The position numbers and the translations under genes were made by a program. The notes beneath the pieces were generated by a model. It ran no database searches. It was not told the DNA's origin and saw only the letters and a program-made list of their open reading frames with translations. From Formicarius rufipectus (taxonomy: Eukaryota; Chordata; Aves; Passeriformes; Formicariidae): 64,000 nucleotides of DNA. The stretch is from assembly GCA_013399695.1 (NCBI GenBank), contig VXAU01002310.1:62001-126000 (forward strand), written 5' to 3'. Shown here piece by piece: positions 13,301 to 27,500 of this stretch. Numbering within the stretch: the stretch's first letter is position 1; every line of letters starts with the position of its first letter.

Positions 13301-15499
13301 CACACTGGAGAGCAAGGGATACCAAAGGTTTAAGGGTGATTTAAGCAGTGCTTTCTTAGGGTCTCAGCATGATAGGGCAGGGAAAATGCAGCAGGTTCCC
13401 AAGATAAGCCAGTACCATCTGCCTCAGTCACTTTTGTGTGCCCTTTTTCTCCCCATAGCAAGGATTCCAATTCCATAGCAATCCCTGTGGCAGTGCCAAC
13501 TCACCTCTGACTGCATAAGACATGAGCTAATGAGAGGTCAAAAGGGTGTATCAGAAAGCATTGTGATTCTTCTGCTTTGAAGTTGTACTTTTTCCAATTC
13601 ACCAAGAGCTCTTATCTTCAAGTAGGTGTTACTGCTTTGACCTATGGGTCCAATGCTGTGGGCTTATATGGCTGTAATTTCTTACTTGCCCTATGCAATT
13701 TTTTTAAGAAATCCCCAATGCTGTATCCCCTGTTAACACTATTGACATTGTACTGTTCTTAATCTAACATAAGCTAAAGACTACTTTTCAAGTGGCTTTG
13801 TGGTGTCTTACAAATTTTATACTTGTGAAAACAGTATTTATGTAATGCAGGTATGGATTTTGTATAGGCAAAGGGGATATATGAACTGTATGGGTGTAAT
13901 TTTGGTAATCTATATGTGGGCATTTCAGGAATACATGTTGTGAAGGAGTAATTAGTGACTAGTAAATAACAAAAAGGTTTCACATTCTTAACTGACTCCC
14001 ATTTCCATGTGATCTCTCAATTAAGGATGCTGTTTGGTTGGTTTTCAAGGAAATTTTTTACTCTGTTGCAATTCTTAACTGTAACTTAATGATGTCATCG
14101 TTTAAAATTAACTTATCATATAGGGTGTTTCAAAGGGTTCCTCTTGTGACTCTGAGAGAGAAATGCCAGAGGCATGGGAGATGCATTAAAATCACAGCCA
14201 GAGAGACACGTTAAGTTCACTTTATTCCCTGCAGGTACCCACTCATCCAAACTCAGGGGTGCAGAGTCCTCAAAGTCACAAAACTCTCTAATCTAAGAGA
14301 GGAAGGAGTGACAACATCTCTCCTTCATCTGATGGCATTTGGGCTAACAAGCCCAAGGGGAGCACCTTGCCAAGTGTGCAGAGTGTGTCTTTCAGGACTC
14401 CATCTCACCTTGCTCCCAGCACTGCACCCTTCAGATATGACCTCAATACAAGCCAGTGTCATCTCAGAAGTATGTGCTTCACAGCACACTGACTGGCCTC
14501 TGATGGAGATGCATACCACATTCCTTTCAAGTCTTACTGCTCTCTTTGGAGTGAATTGGGCAGTAAGTTTGCCGTGTCTGGGGTTGTCCCAGCTCTGCAG
14601 TTGCTGTTAAGCTGCAGCACAGCTAGCAGGGGGCTCAGCATGCCCAACCTGCACAGCCTTTCCCACCAAGCCCTCTGTACCACCACTGCTTGTGCAAGAG
14701 CTGTAGCATTGCACCATCCACTATCCTGTTGATAAAGAATTAATAATGCTTAATGAATGAAGCAGCTTGGGAGGCAGAATGATGTTTGAAGCTATGTCTG
14801 GTGGGCTAATAAAGACAGTGTGCTCTTTGTGCTGCATCTGGGACATGCACTGAGCTCTGCTGTGTTCTGCTGTGCCCATTCTGAGACTGAGGGGCAGGCT
14901 GGGAACCCTCACAAGGGCAAGAGCAGCACACCCCAGCCCTTCCAGAGGTATCAGTCCTACGAGTCTCTGGTTTAGCTGTGACATAAGCTGTCATAAGCTA
15001 TTTGGGATGATAAAGTATTTCTGATAGTTCACAGGCTTATTTTATTCTATTTATTTTATTGCTACAATGTCTTTATCTGTTGGTGTGAAATGTACCAATG
15101 TACCACTATATGTACAATATTACTATATGTACAATGTTACCGCTATATTAAAGCTCCAAAGATTTATGTGAGCCAACAGGAATATGATTTTTTGCCATGC
15201 TCCCTATGGCACTACTACTGTTTTATTAAATAAGTTGATTTGGAAGAAATCACCACTGAATATAACTCCTACAGCTGACACAATTTTCTCTTTAAAGAAT
15301 TGTGCTTTTCTAGTAGACCTGATGGTCTGTCAAACCAGCATCAAGAATTTCTTCCTTTTCACTAATGCATGACTGTAATCCTGACACACTGACCTAAAGT
15401 GAATTACTGCAGGGGGAACAATCTCTTAACAATACTAGAAAAAAATAGTGTAATTGTTTTACTTAGAGAATTACATTTAATCTGTTTTTCTCTTCTCAG

Positions 15500-15589
15500 T
15501 TGGTAGCCTCCATCGTGTTTATCAGCTTTGGTGTGGTAGCAGCATTCTGTTGTGCAATAGTGGATGGAGTGTTCGCAGCACGACACATA
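15500..15589 (+). CDS. TMEM255B: TMEM255B coding exon: TM3
   Basis: A 90-base, phase-0 exon of 30 codons, LVASIVFISFGVVAAFCCAI then VDGVFAARHI. The acceptor is a strong pyrimidine tract ending TTTTTCTCTTCTCAG and the donor is GTAAGT. It encodes the third transmembrane helix and the start of the following loop. This segment is one of the most conserved in the family, which anchors the gene identification. Confidence 0.96.
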
Positions 15590-18500
15590 GTAAGTACAGA
15601 AATATTGTCATCTTTCATTTTTCATTACTTATGTGATTTCTAACAGAAAAGCATTTTCTTTTGGTTAACGTCCAGCAGTATATTAGGGGTTTTGATAGTT
15701 CTTGTTGAAGAATCCAAATACAGAGGTGATATGAAATCATGCAATGAAGACATGCCAGATGTATCTGCTTAGAAGAAGGAGGACACTTAAACCACATCAG
15801 CATTTGTTTCCTATTGCACAAAGCCTTTTTGGGCATGGTAAGGATCGGGAATGCACCCAACAGTGATGAGCACCAGAAGACCCCATGGCATTTGAATATG
15901 CCAGTTTACATGTTAGAAATGTGTGGCTTGCTGCTCTATCTTCAGTGACAGAATACTTAAACTCCATCTAAATCCAAGCTTTTAATTGACCTTTGATTTC
16001 CAAAATCATCAGAAAATAAATAGTTACATGTGTTAATAGACATTAGAACTCAGATGTAGCATGATGTATAATACAGCAAGTATGATGGTATTGACCCCCC
16101 CACTGCTATGAAATACCACAGGCCTGTTCATCTTTCTGCTTATGTTCATTGAGGGGCAGTGTAACTCTGGTGGCATCGGTAGAACCCTACTTGAATTTCT
16201 CTTAGCAAATACATCAGAACAATAAGGGTTTGGATCACTTGGAGCATAAAGTTATAAACTGATTTCTTTTTTATTCTTACTGAATCAAATATGAGTTTGA
16301 GGACCTCATGTGCATTGTGCAAGGAAGGAGACATCCATTGGTATAAACAAATGAAGTGTGCAATGCGAGCATGGATAAATGCTTTGGGTTGCAATCATGC
16401 TCTGTGCTATATTGAACCTGCATGACGTTGAAATGACCTGCTTTTACTTGGATTTGCCCTGTGGTTGCTCTGGATGACACCTGATATAACTTCGTCTCTG
16501 GTTAGTGTAAGCCCAGGGAGCCTTTCCATGAGAGCTGCTTAAAAGAGGAGAGCAGATTCATATATAGGTTTCCTGATCCTGAAAATTCAGGGGTGGTGCC
16601 CTGGAAACCCACTGCCACTTATTCAAATATTGGACCTGTCCCAGAGGGGATGAGGAAACTGGGGGTTTGTAATCTAGAGTAGAAAGAAACTCGTTGCTCT
16701 TTAGAACTACATGAAAGGAGGTTGTAGTGAGGTGATGGTCAGTGTCTTCTGCCATGTTCCAAGTGAAAATTGGAGAGGAAATGGCTCTAAGTTGTGCCAG
16801 GGAAGGTTCAGATGGAATATTAGAAAAATAATTTTCTCTGAAGGAGTGGTTAAGCATTGGAATAAGTTGCCCAGGGAGGTGATGGAATCACTGTTTCTCA
16901 AAGTGTTCAAGAGATGTCTGGATGTGGCACTTGGGAATATGGTTAAGGGGTGATTATGGTGGTACTGGGTTGATGGTTGGACTAGATCATGTTTTTGGTC
17001 TCTTCTAACCTTGGGGATTCTGTGATTCAGCGATTTCCTGGGAAGCAGACTTATTTTGGTCCTGTTTTGATGTGATCATTAGGAAGTGTTCAGATGGCAC
17101 TTGTGCAGTCTTACACCTTACAGCTGTAGTGCAGCTGTGCAGCCACAGCCCCCCAGTGCTGAGCTTAGGCACTGTCGCCTTCTCTAAGGCAACATGTGTC
17201 AGAGGACAGTGTGTGCTCAGTCTCAGAGAGACAGGCATCACCCCTGTCACCTTTCTAGCTGTTTCTTTGTCAGTTTGCACTCTGTTGACTCTGAGTTCCT
17301 TTCACATATTTACTTAGCTCTTCTAGAAATGACACTGCTTCCTATATAAATCAAACAACAGTATCATCTTAGAATATTATTATACCCTCATATCTGAAGG
17401 AACAGCATTTCAAATGCAATACCTAGAGTTTATGTTCACTTTCTCTGTATTATAGTATAATTAGCCAAATGACATTGCTTGCTGCCATGACATGCCCTTG
17501 GTGTGTGTTTAAAAATTAAAGGTGATTTGATTCATTGCAGTGATCTCTGGAAAGAAAGTGGGTCAGCAGGTTGTAGGAGAACACTAAGGCACAAAATTAC
17601 TGCATTCACCCAAGAAAAAAAAGTGTCTTACGCTCTGAGGTACTATTCTGTGTCTATTTGTATCAGGGACTGGGTATGACTGCAATATCTGTGCAGAGAT
17701 GGAGGCTGGAAGGGGCTGGTCACTATCCAGCCATTCCCCAGAGTGCTGGAGATGTACAACCCAATGACATGAGCCTGCTTCAGTCATGGAATGACAGGGT
17801 CCATGGAAATCCATTTCCAGTTGTTCACATTTGGTCTGAGTTTTGTTTGTCACATCTGGTTTGTCTCTTCTGGTTTCCTTCACATATTACAGAACAAAGA
17901 AATTCTTAGTTGTACCTTTTGTTGAAAAACTAATGTGCAACTCAACGTAATCATGGTCAATCTCATTCTCTTCCTCCATTTAATAAGGAACTATATAGGA
18001 CCAGGTGAAAGAAAGATGTACATCATCTAGTTTCTCTAACACATCTGGGTATGTCTGTAGGGATGGTAGTGTAAGTACACTCCCAAATTAACTTACAGTA
18101 CTGGTGATAACTTGCAGTAAGTGATAACTTACCTTATCAAAAGAAGGTGTGCATTGGAGACCATGGTATTGTTGCCAGTGAGTTACATCCTCTTTGTACC
18201 ACAGCTCATTTCCTACATGAAGAGCAGTTCCACCACGTTCAGTCCATTCCATACAGGCTGGTACCAGCCATTGCAGATGTGTTCTGCTGTTGCCACTTTG
18301 GCCACTGCCTTTGGGGGATAGCTTCTGAAGGGTTGGCCTAAACTGTCCTACAGTCAGGAAAAGGACAAACTCTTGGCCTGTCAGAGCAGGTTCCTAGATC
18401 TGCACTAAAGCCATAAACTTTTTATGAGGAGAAATAGGGCAGCATTGACCATTCTGTCTCCAGTATCAGGCTGCTGTTACCAAGGCTCCAGGTTCCTTTT

Positions 18501-21500
18501 CTCCTGGAGGGAGAAGTGCTAGCTGAAACCAAGCAGTCCTCAGACCAGCAACAAATATGATGTACTTCACGTCAATTTGGTAAGAAATGTGTCCTGGTTT
18601 TAATTTTATTTTTATCTTAATTTGAGCTGGGAAGGATGTGAAGAGGACAAATCACATAATTATAGATTTGCCTTGGTGTGTGCCTGCTGTGGAATGGAGG
18701 CTATTATTGTTGTACATTTTCTCCTGCACTTGTAAAACAGTGAATAGAATAATAAAATACCTTCTCTGTTTTATTTGCTTCCCAAGAAGGCATAAAATTG
18801 GCAGAAATTCTTTCAGGAAAGGGATGTATTTCAGAAAAGACAGACTTAAATTATTTAAGACTCACTTTGTTCCATAGAAAGCTCTGGAGCACACCACTTA
18901 TAAAATTAAGAACACTGAAGGAAAAAGGAACTTGATTTAAAATAGCAATAGCTTATTTAAAAATAATGCAGATGTTATTCACCCTAAAAAAAAAAAATGC
19001 AGCTCAGTTGTGTGGTTGGCCATTTCTTTTGCAAAAGCACCCTGCTAACTTATATTCAACTTGTTGACAGACACATCTATTCTTTTTCTTTGCCAGTGGT
19101 TGCCTGGGGTTATTTCAGCTCAGATGCAGGATTTTACTTTGATGCTATAAGAAAACTAACAGGTTAAGGTCAAAGAATTTAGATTTAGATTCAACTATTT
19201 TAAAAAATGCACTAGATTTCTCTTCTAAATCTCTTCTATCACCAAAAGAAAATAATAAAAAATGTTTGAATGCTTTATTAATTGCCAATTTATTACCGGT
19301 TTTGGGTTGCTTTTAAGCATGAAATGGGCTGAATTTTCTGTTTATAAAGCCCAAGACTTTGGTGTTGACCCTTATGTACCTTATCATCATCAATTATTGC
19401 TATATCCTCTTAGCTGAGGTTCTGTTTTAATGCTGTCTATGGACAGGCATGAACCTGCTTTAAAAGGAAGTGATTTTAAGAGAGTCTGATTTTATGTGGT
19501 GCAGTGAGGGAATAGCATAAATATACAGACATATGCACTGTCCTGTTCCCTTTTGCTTGGAGCTGGGTTCCTTTGCATCTTACTCTATATTTTTACAGTT
19601 TCAAACCTCTATTTTTAAGCAGCTACATCTTAATTTCTTCAAGAGTTTGCTTCACTGTTCACAAATGAGAAACTGAGAAAGTGGTGGAATGTGTTTTGAA
19701 AACCAGTCCTTATCACAGAATCATAGAATAATCCATACAAATATCCTGCTCAAGATAGTGGGACTTTCTCATCTTCAGTGGAAAGCATAACACAAATGGT
19801 TGCTTTGTTTATGGAGTTCTGGGGACTTCATTATTCTTACTACAGACTGCCTTGGATCATAGTAGTGAAACAGCAGAGATAAAAAGAGACCATTTATAGG
19901 GTTTTGGTGTGGGAGGATAATTCCATAAATAGAAATTACTCCGAAGGTGACTAGACCCAAACTGTAGTGTTTCTGGGATAAGAATGTGTTGCAGTGACTT
20001 TGAAATCATCTATTGTATACACACATAAGTGATGTTGTCTAGCTGAAGCATTTTAATGTGATTGCATGCAATACATAGGAGAGGCTTCTTGGTGCCTTAG
20101 GCATGATATCACTCACTTCAAGCAAAGGTTCAGATTCCATCCTGCCTAAAAGCAGAGACAACACCATAGTCTGATTTCCAAGAGCAGATTCTCATAAGCC
20201 CTTCTCAGCACTTCAAATGTGCAAGAACTGGAACAGAAAAGAGTCAGACTCCAATCCTGGGCTTCTGTTTTGCACTCTTTCTGACTTCATGTGCCAGCTG
20301 TACAATAGTGAGTGAAGTTACCACAGCTTGTGGATGTTAGAGGTATAAGGAAAAGCTGAGTGCCACGGAAGGTGGAGTTACTTGTCCGTCATGAGATCTA
20401 AAATACACACCAAACCAGCCAGTGTTACTTGTCCCTTGGATTCCTCTCCTCTTCCACAGAGCCACTTCTGTGTAACATTGGTTTAATGCCATTTTCAGCT
20501 GATCCAGTTTCTTCCTCCTGATAGTGATGGCTTAGGAAATTAATTAAAATAGAACGTCATCTAGTGCCAAGCCCTGAAATGAACCTGTAGCTGAACTGGA
20601 GGACACTGAAGCACTCCTAACTTGAAATCTTCAGCCTCATGGTTTAAGAGCAGCTTGTGTACTGCAGACGTGTATCTTCTGGGGAATTGCCAACTGATTT
20701 GGGAGTTTAGAAATTAAACTTGAGATCTTTGCCTTCTCTTTATCTATGTTAACTCAAAATACTGTTTAGTAAGACAGGCATTATGTAAACTCACTTTCTG
20801 GGAAGCAGAGAGACAAGGCAGTGGTAAAATGGAGTCTTTGATCAGGGAGATGCTAATGGAACTTGAGCTCTGGTTGGCAGAGCTCCAAAGTTGGTGTATT
20901 AATATCAAGTAATATCAGGTTGGCATCCCCTATCCAGTGAACAAATAACTACATTATCAATACTATGTGACGAAGATCTGATGATCCCCATGGTAAAACA
21001 GAACCCCAGGCAGAGGTGCCCACTCAGCAGTGATCCTCAGGTTCCCATTTGCTTCCTGAGGTCTGGGGCAGAAGTTGCTGCTGCTGTTTGTTGGTGCCCT
21101 CCAGAACTGATGGCACCATCCGGTGGCTGTACATGCATTGACCAGGAATGTCAGTCCTCTTCCCACCTTTGGAACTTCTCATGCAAACTACAGACACGTG
21201 GAGTGGCCATCAGCTTTGCTGACCACAGCTGCATTTTACTACAGGGTGACTTCACAAAGCCATGACATGTAACAGACCAAAGTCTTGAACACTACAGGCC
21301 AGATGTCCTAAAAAAACATTTGAAAGTTTTCTGAGCAAGCCTATTTGCCTTCCCTTTGAAGAAAAAATACAAATACTAGTATTACATGTCTAACAAAGTT
21401 GTTACCTTGACAACTGGTTGTAGACAACACAACTCAGGGAATAAGTAATTTCTCATTGGAATGAAGTTAGGTGGATTCTCTGGAGAACAACACTAAATGA

Positions 21501-24500
21501 ATTTGACTTTCTCCATGCTGCCACGTGAGACAAAATTACAGCAAATTACTTTTAATTCCATTTCCATCCTGTATGACTCATTAATATAATAGCACGGCAT
21601 AGCATAGACCATAAAAAGCATCAAAAGAAGAGTGGCCAGCAGGTTAAGGGAGGTGATTCTGCCCCTCTGCTCTGCCCTTTTGAGACCTGATCTGGAGTAC
21701 TGCAAGCAACTTTGAAGTCCTCAGCACAGGAAGGACATTTGGAGCAAGTCTGGAGTAGGGCCACAAAGATGGTCAGAGGGATGGAGCACCTCTCCTATGA
21801 AGACAGGCTGAGAAGAGTTGGGGTTGTTCAGCCTGGAGAAGAGAAGGCTTCAGGGAAACCTGATTATGGTTTTTCAGTACGTAAAGGGGACTAATATGAA
21901 AGATAGAAACAAATTTTTTAGCCAGAAAATGAGAAATTGTTTTAAAGTGAAGGAGGGTCAACCTAGATTAGATATAAGGAAGAAGTTTTTTACTGTGAGG
22001 GTGATGAAACACTGAAACTATTTGTCCAAAGAGCTGGTGGATGCCCCACCCATGGAAACATTCAAGGTCTCTGAGGAACTTGATCTAGCTGAAGATGTCC
22101 CTTTTCATTGCTATTAAATGAGCTCTTCCAACCCAAACAATTTGATGATTCTATAAAAGGTTTTGCAGTGGGGGTTTTTTTGGTTTGTTATTTTTCTGGT
22201 TTGTGTTTTTTTTTTTTTTTGTTTTGTTTTGAGTTTTGTTTGGTTTTTGTTTGTTTGTTGTTTGGTTTGTGGTTTTTATTTGTTTGGTTGGTTGGTTTTT
22301 AATCAGAGTGAGCACTAAACATTCATGACTGAAAACTAGCACTAGTTCAGTAGAGATTTTTATACTGATGGTCCAGTGAGGTGAAAATGTTTTATTCTTC
22401 CTAAATACAAAGTGCTTAAGTTTGCAAGCAGTGCATTTTGACATGCCAATGGCCAACTATCCCACAGTATTAATTATAGTATTAGACCTTCCATCTGACA
22501 CTGAGATGGGAAGCACAGGTTGCATTCTTAGAATACCAGTTATTTACAAGGGAGCATTAATTCTTCTTTATAAACCTAATTGAGGGGTTAGAGCAAAGGA
22601 GGACTCCTGCAACCTTCTGCCAAGATTTCTCTTTTGTACTGCAAAATGACCACATTCATGTAGCAGTTATGGTCATGCATCCAAATACAGTATACCTTAG
22701 ATCAAAGAACAAATATTTTTCATTGAAAAAGAATTTTCCTGGAGGGCCTGAAAAACTTGAAGACTGTTGTACTATCATTTTTGTTTCTGTTACTCACATA
22801 TATTTTCCCTGTGAAGCACATTACAGCTTGGGAGTGCCCAGTCTTGTGAAAGGTGAATTAGTCAGAGGCACATAAGTCAAAAACCTCACAAAAGAAATCA
22901 CAAGGAAATTTAGTAGAAGAGAATGTACTGTCATTACAGAACAGTTTCAGACCCCCACAAGCTATTTGGAAACCAAATCTGAACTAGATGAATAATGCTA
23001 AGCTGTGTTGGTGTGAGCAAAACCATGGCACCATGCGGCATTTGGTCCCTGGCTTTTATTTGGCAATATAGAAATAGTCTGTGGGACCATTACTAGATTA
23101 CTGACTCCAGCTCTGGTATTTTTTGTTGCTTTTCAAAGGTCCTTATTGACTTAGAAAGAGTTCAGAAAAGAAAAATCCAAAATTTGGAGTGGTATGTTTT
23201 ATAAACAGTGCACAGAAGTTTGATTTATTTCATTTAACAAAGAAAAGGTTGAGCGGTGGATTCATCTTGGCCTCTTTAAGGTATCTGTGTAATCAAAGGT
23301 TACCTGATAACAGAGGGCTTTTAGTCTCTCACACCAAACCAAAGTACAGTGAGTTGAAGTCAATGCTGAAGTGGTTCAAACCATGAAGTAGACAGCTTTG
23401 ACAATACTGAATTATGGAAACAGCTTTATCGAGGATAGTTCTCCGTCACTGAAATACTTCAATCCCAATCTTCTTTTTATGTGATCTTGTGAAGCTTATC
23501 TGGAAGTTTATGGACTTGATGCATATATCTCAGGATGAAATTATTTAGCCTCTGTTATTCAGAAAGTCATTGTAGAACAGTGTCTTCAAAGAAGGGTCCT
23601 GTGAACTATTTTTATAGTGAGGTGGAAGCTCTATTTCCTCCTGTCTGCAAGTCTATCTGGGTGGTGGCAGGACCTACTCCCTGCTGGAAGATATTTAGCG
23701 GTTCATAGATTAAAAATCACCCTAAAACCAGTTTTCAAGATTTCTTTTCTAAGTTCGCTGGTCTTCAAACCAACAGAGGAAATGCAGTCTTTAACATGAA
23801 CATAACTGAAACAATATTTTTGCTAAAACCATTATTCCTCACATACTGGATGACATACAAGACAACCCAGTGATGAGTGTATTGGAAACATCCAAGGACT
23901 TGTCAGCAAAAGTGTCATCTCATTGTTTTCTGGTCTAGAGTACAGAGACAGGTAAGGGCTTCAGGGTGTTTGTCCCCACAAATCTGCAATTTGATACACA
24001 GGTAGGTATGATGCATACAGCATGAATATATTCACACTACAGAGTTGCTGGTAGTATGCATTAGTTTGGTTGCCAGATATTTTGCAGTAAGAAAAATAAC
24101 TGTAAATCTATTTCTTGGAGAGCCTCTTAATATTCCCCCTCTAGTTTGTCGAGCCACTCACTCTGGCAGGGACAAAGCCCCCTGGTTATACAGCTCTTAT
24201 TTTCCCCCTGAAATTCCTTTCAGGTTTAGCCAACTTGCAAATTCTTTAAAATCCTTTTTTTTTCTTCCCTGCTGTGACTTGTTCTGAGGGAAAAGGGCTG
24301 GTATTGTGCCAACCAAGCAGAAACGTCTAAATCATTAGGCAGCACAAACACTGTTTGGATGCCAAAGAACAATTCACCTGTCAATGAGAAGGAAAAGGAA
24401 AGATTCCCAGTTTCTTTTGTATCTGCACCACTATATGGGACAAATGCCTTAACTGCTGGCAATACCAAGGACTGGTCCAGCATCCCCTAGCCCCCTGACA

Positions 24501-27500
24501 TAAACATTGGTCTATTGGTTTCCCTCTTTGAAATGTAACAGACCACATAGAGGACCCTCATTAATGTCATTACTTTGGTCATTCAAATTGCAGCAATGCA
24601 GCTTTGAGGGAAGAATTCTGTGAAGCTGTAGTAAGATACATCTTACTCCGATTACATGCAATAGGGAGGGAGGAAGAGCACTCTTTTGTTTAGAATTGGG
24701 AGTTTGCCCCTGTGAGAAAATGTTAAGAATATTACCCATGCCTTTGAGTATATGAAAACTAATGGTTAATGCCACTGCCATTTAATTGCATGATCCTATT
24801 GCACACAGAGCACAATGTCAGTGTACAACAGGGCAGAATTTTTAGTGCATTGAGGCAATAGCAAATCTGGCACTTCCAATTTCTTTGTCTCTGAACATTA
24901 TATTATTGTTTTTTAGCCTTGCTCCCAATGTACTAAAATAGGTGTGTTCTCCAGTGAGTGTTGTAAATCAACTCTAGACATATGGAGGCAAATGCTACAC
25001 ATTTTACTGATACTAACAATCATATTATTATTGCAAGAAATAATACAATATGTGAGAAAGTGAGAAGGATTTGATCAGAGTTTAAAATTACACTGGTATT
25101 CTAGTTTCACTAGATTATAGTCTTCTACATCTACATGGCTTCTATACATCCAAAAATCAGGTCGGGGGCAGGTATGCTGGAATTTGTTTAGCAATGTAGA
25201 ATAGCAGCTTGGATCAGGGGAGATTTACTGCCTACTTCCATCTTTACTTCTGTCTTTATTTCATTACTTTACAAAGCATGATGCAATTTATGCAAAGCAC
25301 ACAAAGCAAGTTAATTACACTTTAATGCTAAGAAAGGTGGATGACTGGGGCAAGGGGCTTGGAGTCTGCTCTGAAAAGAATAATCTACTTCTCTCTGATG
25401 TGCTGCCAGCAGAAGATGATTTCCTTTATTGTTTCCTATTCTCAGAAATGTTTCTAGAGTAACAACAGATGTTTCTGTTCTATGAAAAAAAATCAAAGCT
25501 TCTGCACAGATACACAGACGGAGAGGAAGTAACCACCTGCAGACTCCGGACTACAGCAAAATTACTTGGCAATTTTTTTTATCATTTGTCAAAGGAAAAA
25601 CAGTGTTCTGAGTTGCCCAGTGCAGAAAACAGTGGAGTAATAAAAAGGAAAAGGTGTTGTTTATGCACATGAATCTAAATTAGCAAAGCACATAAAAGTC
25701 CTTAAATTCTACTAGAGTAAAAATTAAGAGTGTTTGAGAATGCTGCAATTTGCCTTAGCAAAATTTTTTATTTGCTTGATCTTCAAGAAGAAACCATGAC
25801 TAGTGTGAATAATAATCATGCAGCAGGAATTTCTCTTTCTGTGGGTGGATGATTATTCAGTTGCATATAATGTCCATGTTCCCAGACTTCAACAAAGTTT
25901 TGATTGATGGTTATTTATGGCTCTATTAAGAGCTTATTAAAATGTGTTGCATCAGCATTGATACATTATGGAAGTTCACACTTGTAATATATTTTAGTCT
26001 TTTACGATAAATTCCAAGGAGGTAACATACTTAAGAGATTTTTTTTTTGCCTAATCTGCCTAGAATTTTATTGTGTGTATGCCTCAATGTAGTTCTCTCC
26101 ACATTCTCAGTCACCAGTATATCCAGTGGCATCTCTAAAGATTTATGTATTTCTTACATATTGTGATAGCATTATGGAAAAAGGAAGGAGATAGAGGAGT
26201 TTTCCATGTATTTGAGTTACATTAGCTGAAATGGAATAAACATTTCTTGCATTCTTGTGGAAACTTTAATTACTCACATGGCACAACATCATTATAATCA
26301 AGACACAGCAAACAGTTCATATAACAAACCCTATAATCAAAGTAATGTAATCAATGTAAGTAATCAACTATAATAAGCAATTAAATATCTAACTGCATCA
26401 AGCAATAACTAAAATTACAGCCTTAAATAATATCAGCTAATTGCATCATTAGAAACTTGTGTAAAAGTCAGTGGTAAATCTAAGTTTTTAACTACACAAA
26501 ATAGCAGTTGCAGGTATCATGGGAATGTCTACAGCTTCATCCTGAGAGACATGACTAAAGAAAAGCAGACTTACTGCAGTGCCAAGCTTGGATTTGCCAG
26601 AGGTCTGGGGTATTAAGACAGGAGTAGGCTTCTTCCCTGGAGCTTTGTGTAGCTCCTCATCCCCTGTACAGCCCGAACAGCTGCCTCTGATACCATACAG
26701 GTTCGCAGCTCGCTTGGCACAGTGTCACTCAGCAGCTCTGAACACACATCTTTTCCTCCTGACACTTCCTGACCCGTGGCTGCATCAGCTAAAGGCACTG
26801 GAGCTGCTGGACCTCCTTGGGGATGGGCAAGGGTGTCAGCTCCCATTTCTTCTGCTTGTTCCACTGCACTCCATCTGCCTGTGAAGGCTGATGGGCCTTG
26901 CCTCCCACCTTCATGCCACAGAGAGTGTGACCATAAGTCATCGAAAGAAGAGGACTTAACCTCTCCTAATAGATCTGTATCCATCTGAGAATCTGTCAGT
27001 CCGCATCAAGAAGTGGCCTGTTTGTGCACATCATCTAGAAATAAGGCAGCTCCAGCATCTGGAGGCTTTTCCTTCAACTGTAGCAGTGCTACCAGATCAC
27101 AGACCTCACTGAAAAATTGTTTTTCAGCCATGACAGTACACAGAGTCTCTGAGTATTTACTGGTTTGAAAGACTTGAAATGAATATCTACTGCTCACGAG
27201 CATTAAGAGGATTCTGTAGGATTTAGTCTTTCAAATTACACAAAAATCCTACGAAGAGTTCATGGAAAGCCAATATGAAATAAATTTGCTTTGTGAGAGT
27301 AAAGTTTTTAATCCCCACCTGCTACTGTTCTTATTTTTGGCACTGAAGTTGGGTTATTTCAGCATAGCAGACAAGACAGACAGAGTCCCTAGGCTGGAGC
27401 ACTGCATTTCTGGAAGAAGATTAGCTCTTGAATTCATGCAAGGCAGATGTAGGAGCACAAGAAAGGGCAAGTGCTCACTGCAGACTAGAGTGAAACTCTT

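Larger units (their letters stand above)
1..15499 (+). other. TMEM255B: Upstream intron of TMEM255B, no coding exon recognised
   Basis: This is intron sequence preceding the exon at 15500. The missing N-terminal part of the protein (roughly 84 residues in the human protein, carrying TM1 and TM2) was looked for by eye as a GT-flanked stretch encoding the conserved segment just before the LVASIVF motif, and was not found. The earlier exons therefore probably lie upstream of the window. Two CR1 fragments (1316-1533 and 10019-10350) and short A- or T-rich runs are the only repeats recognised. Short open frames here have no protein-like composition or splice context. Confidence 0.6.

Noticed and set aside
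14117..14620. Possible LTR or transcript 3' end on the minus strand (AATAAA at 14226-14221, GC-richer flank)
   Set aside because: No family recognised and no LTR boundary visible; a single AATAAA is not enough.
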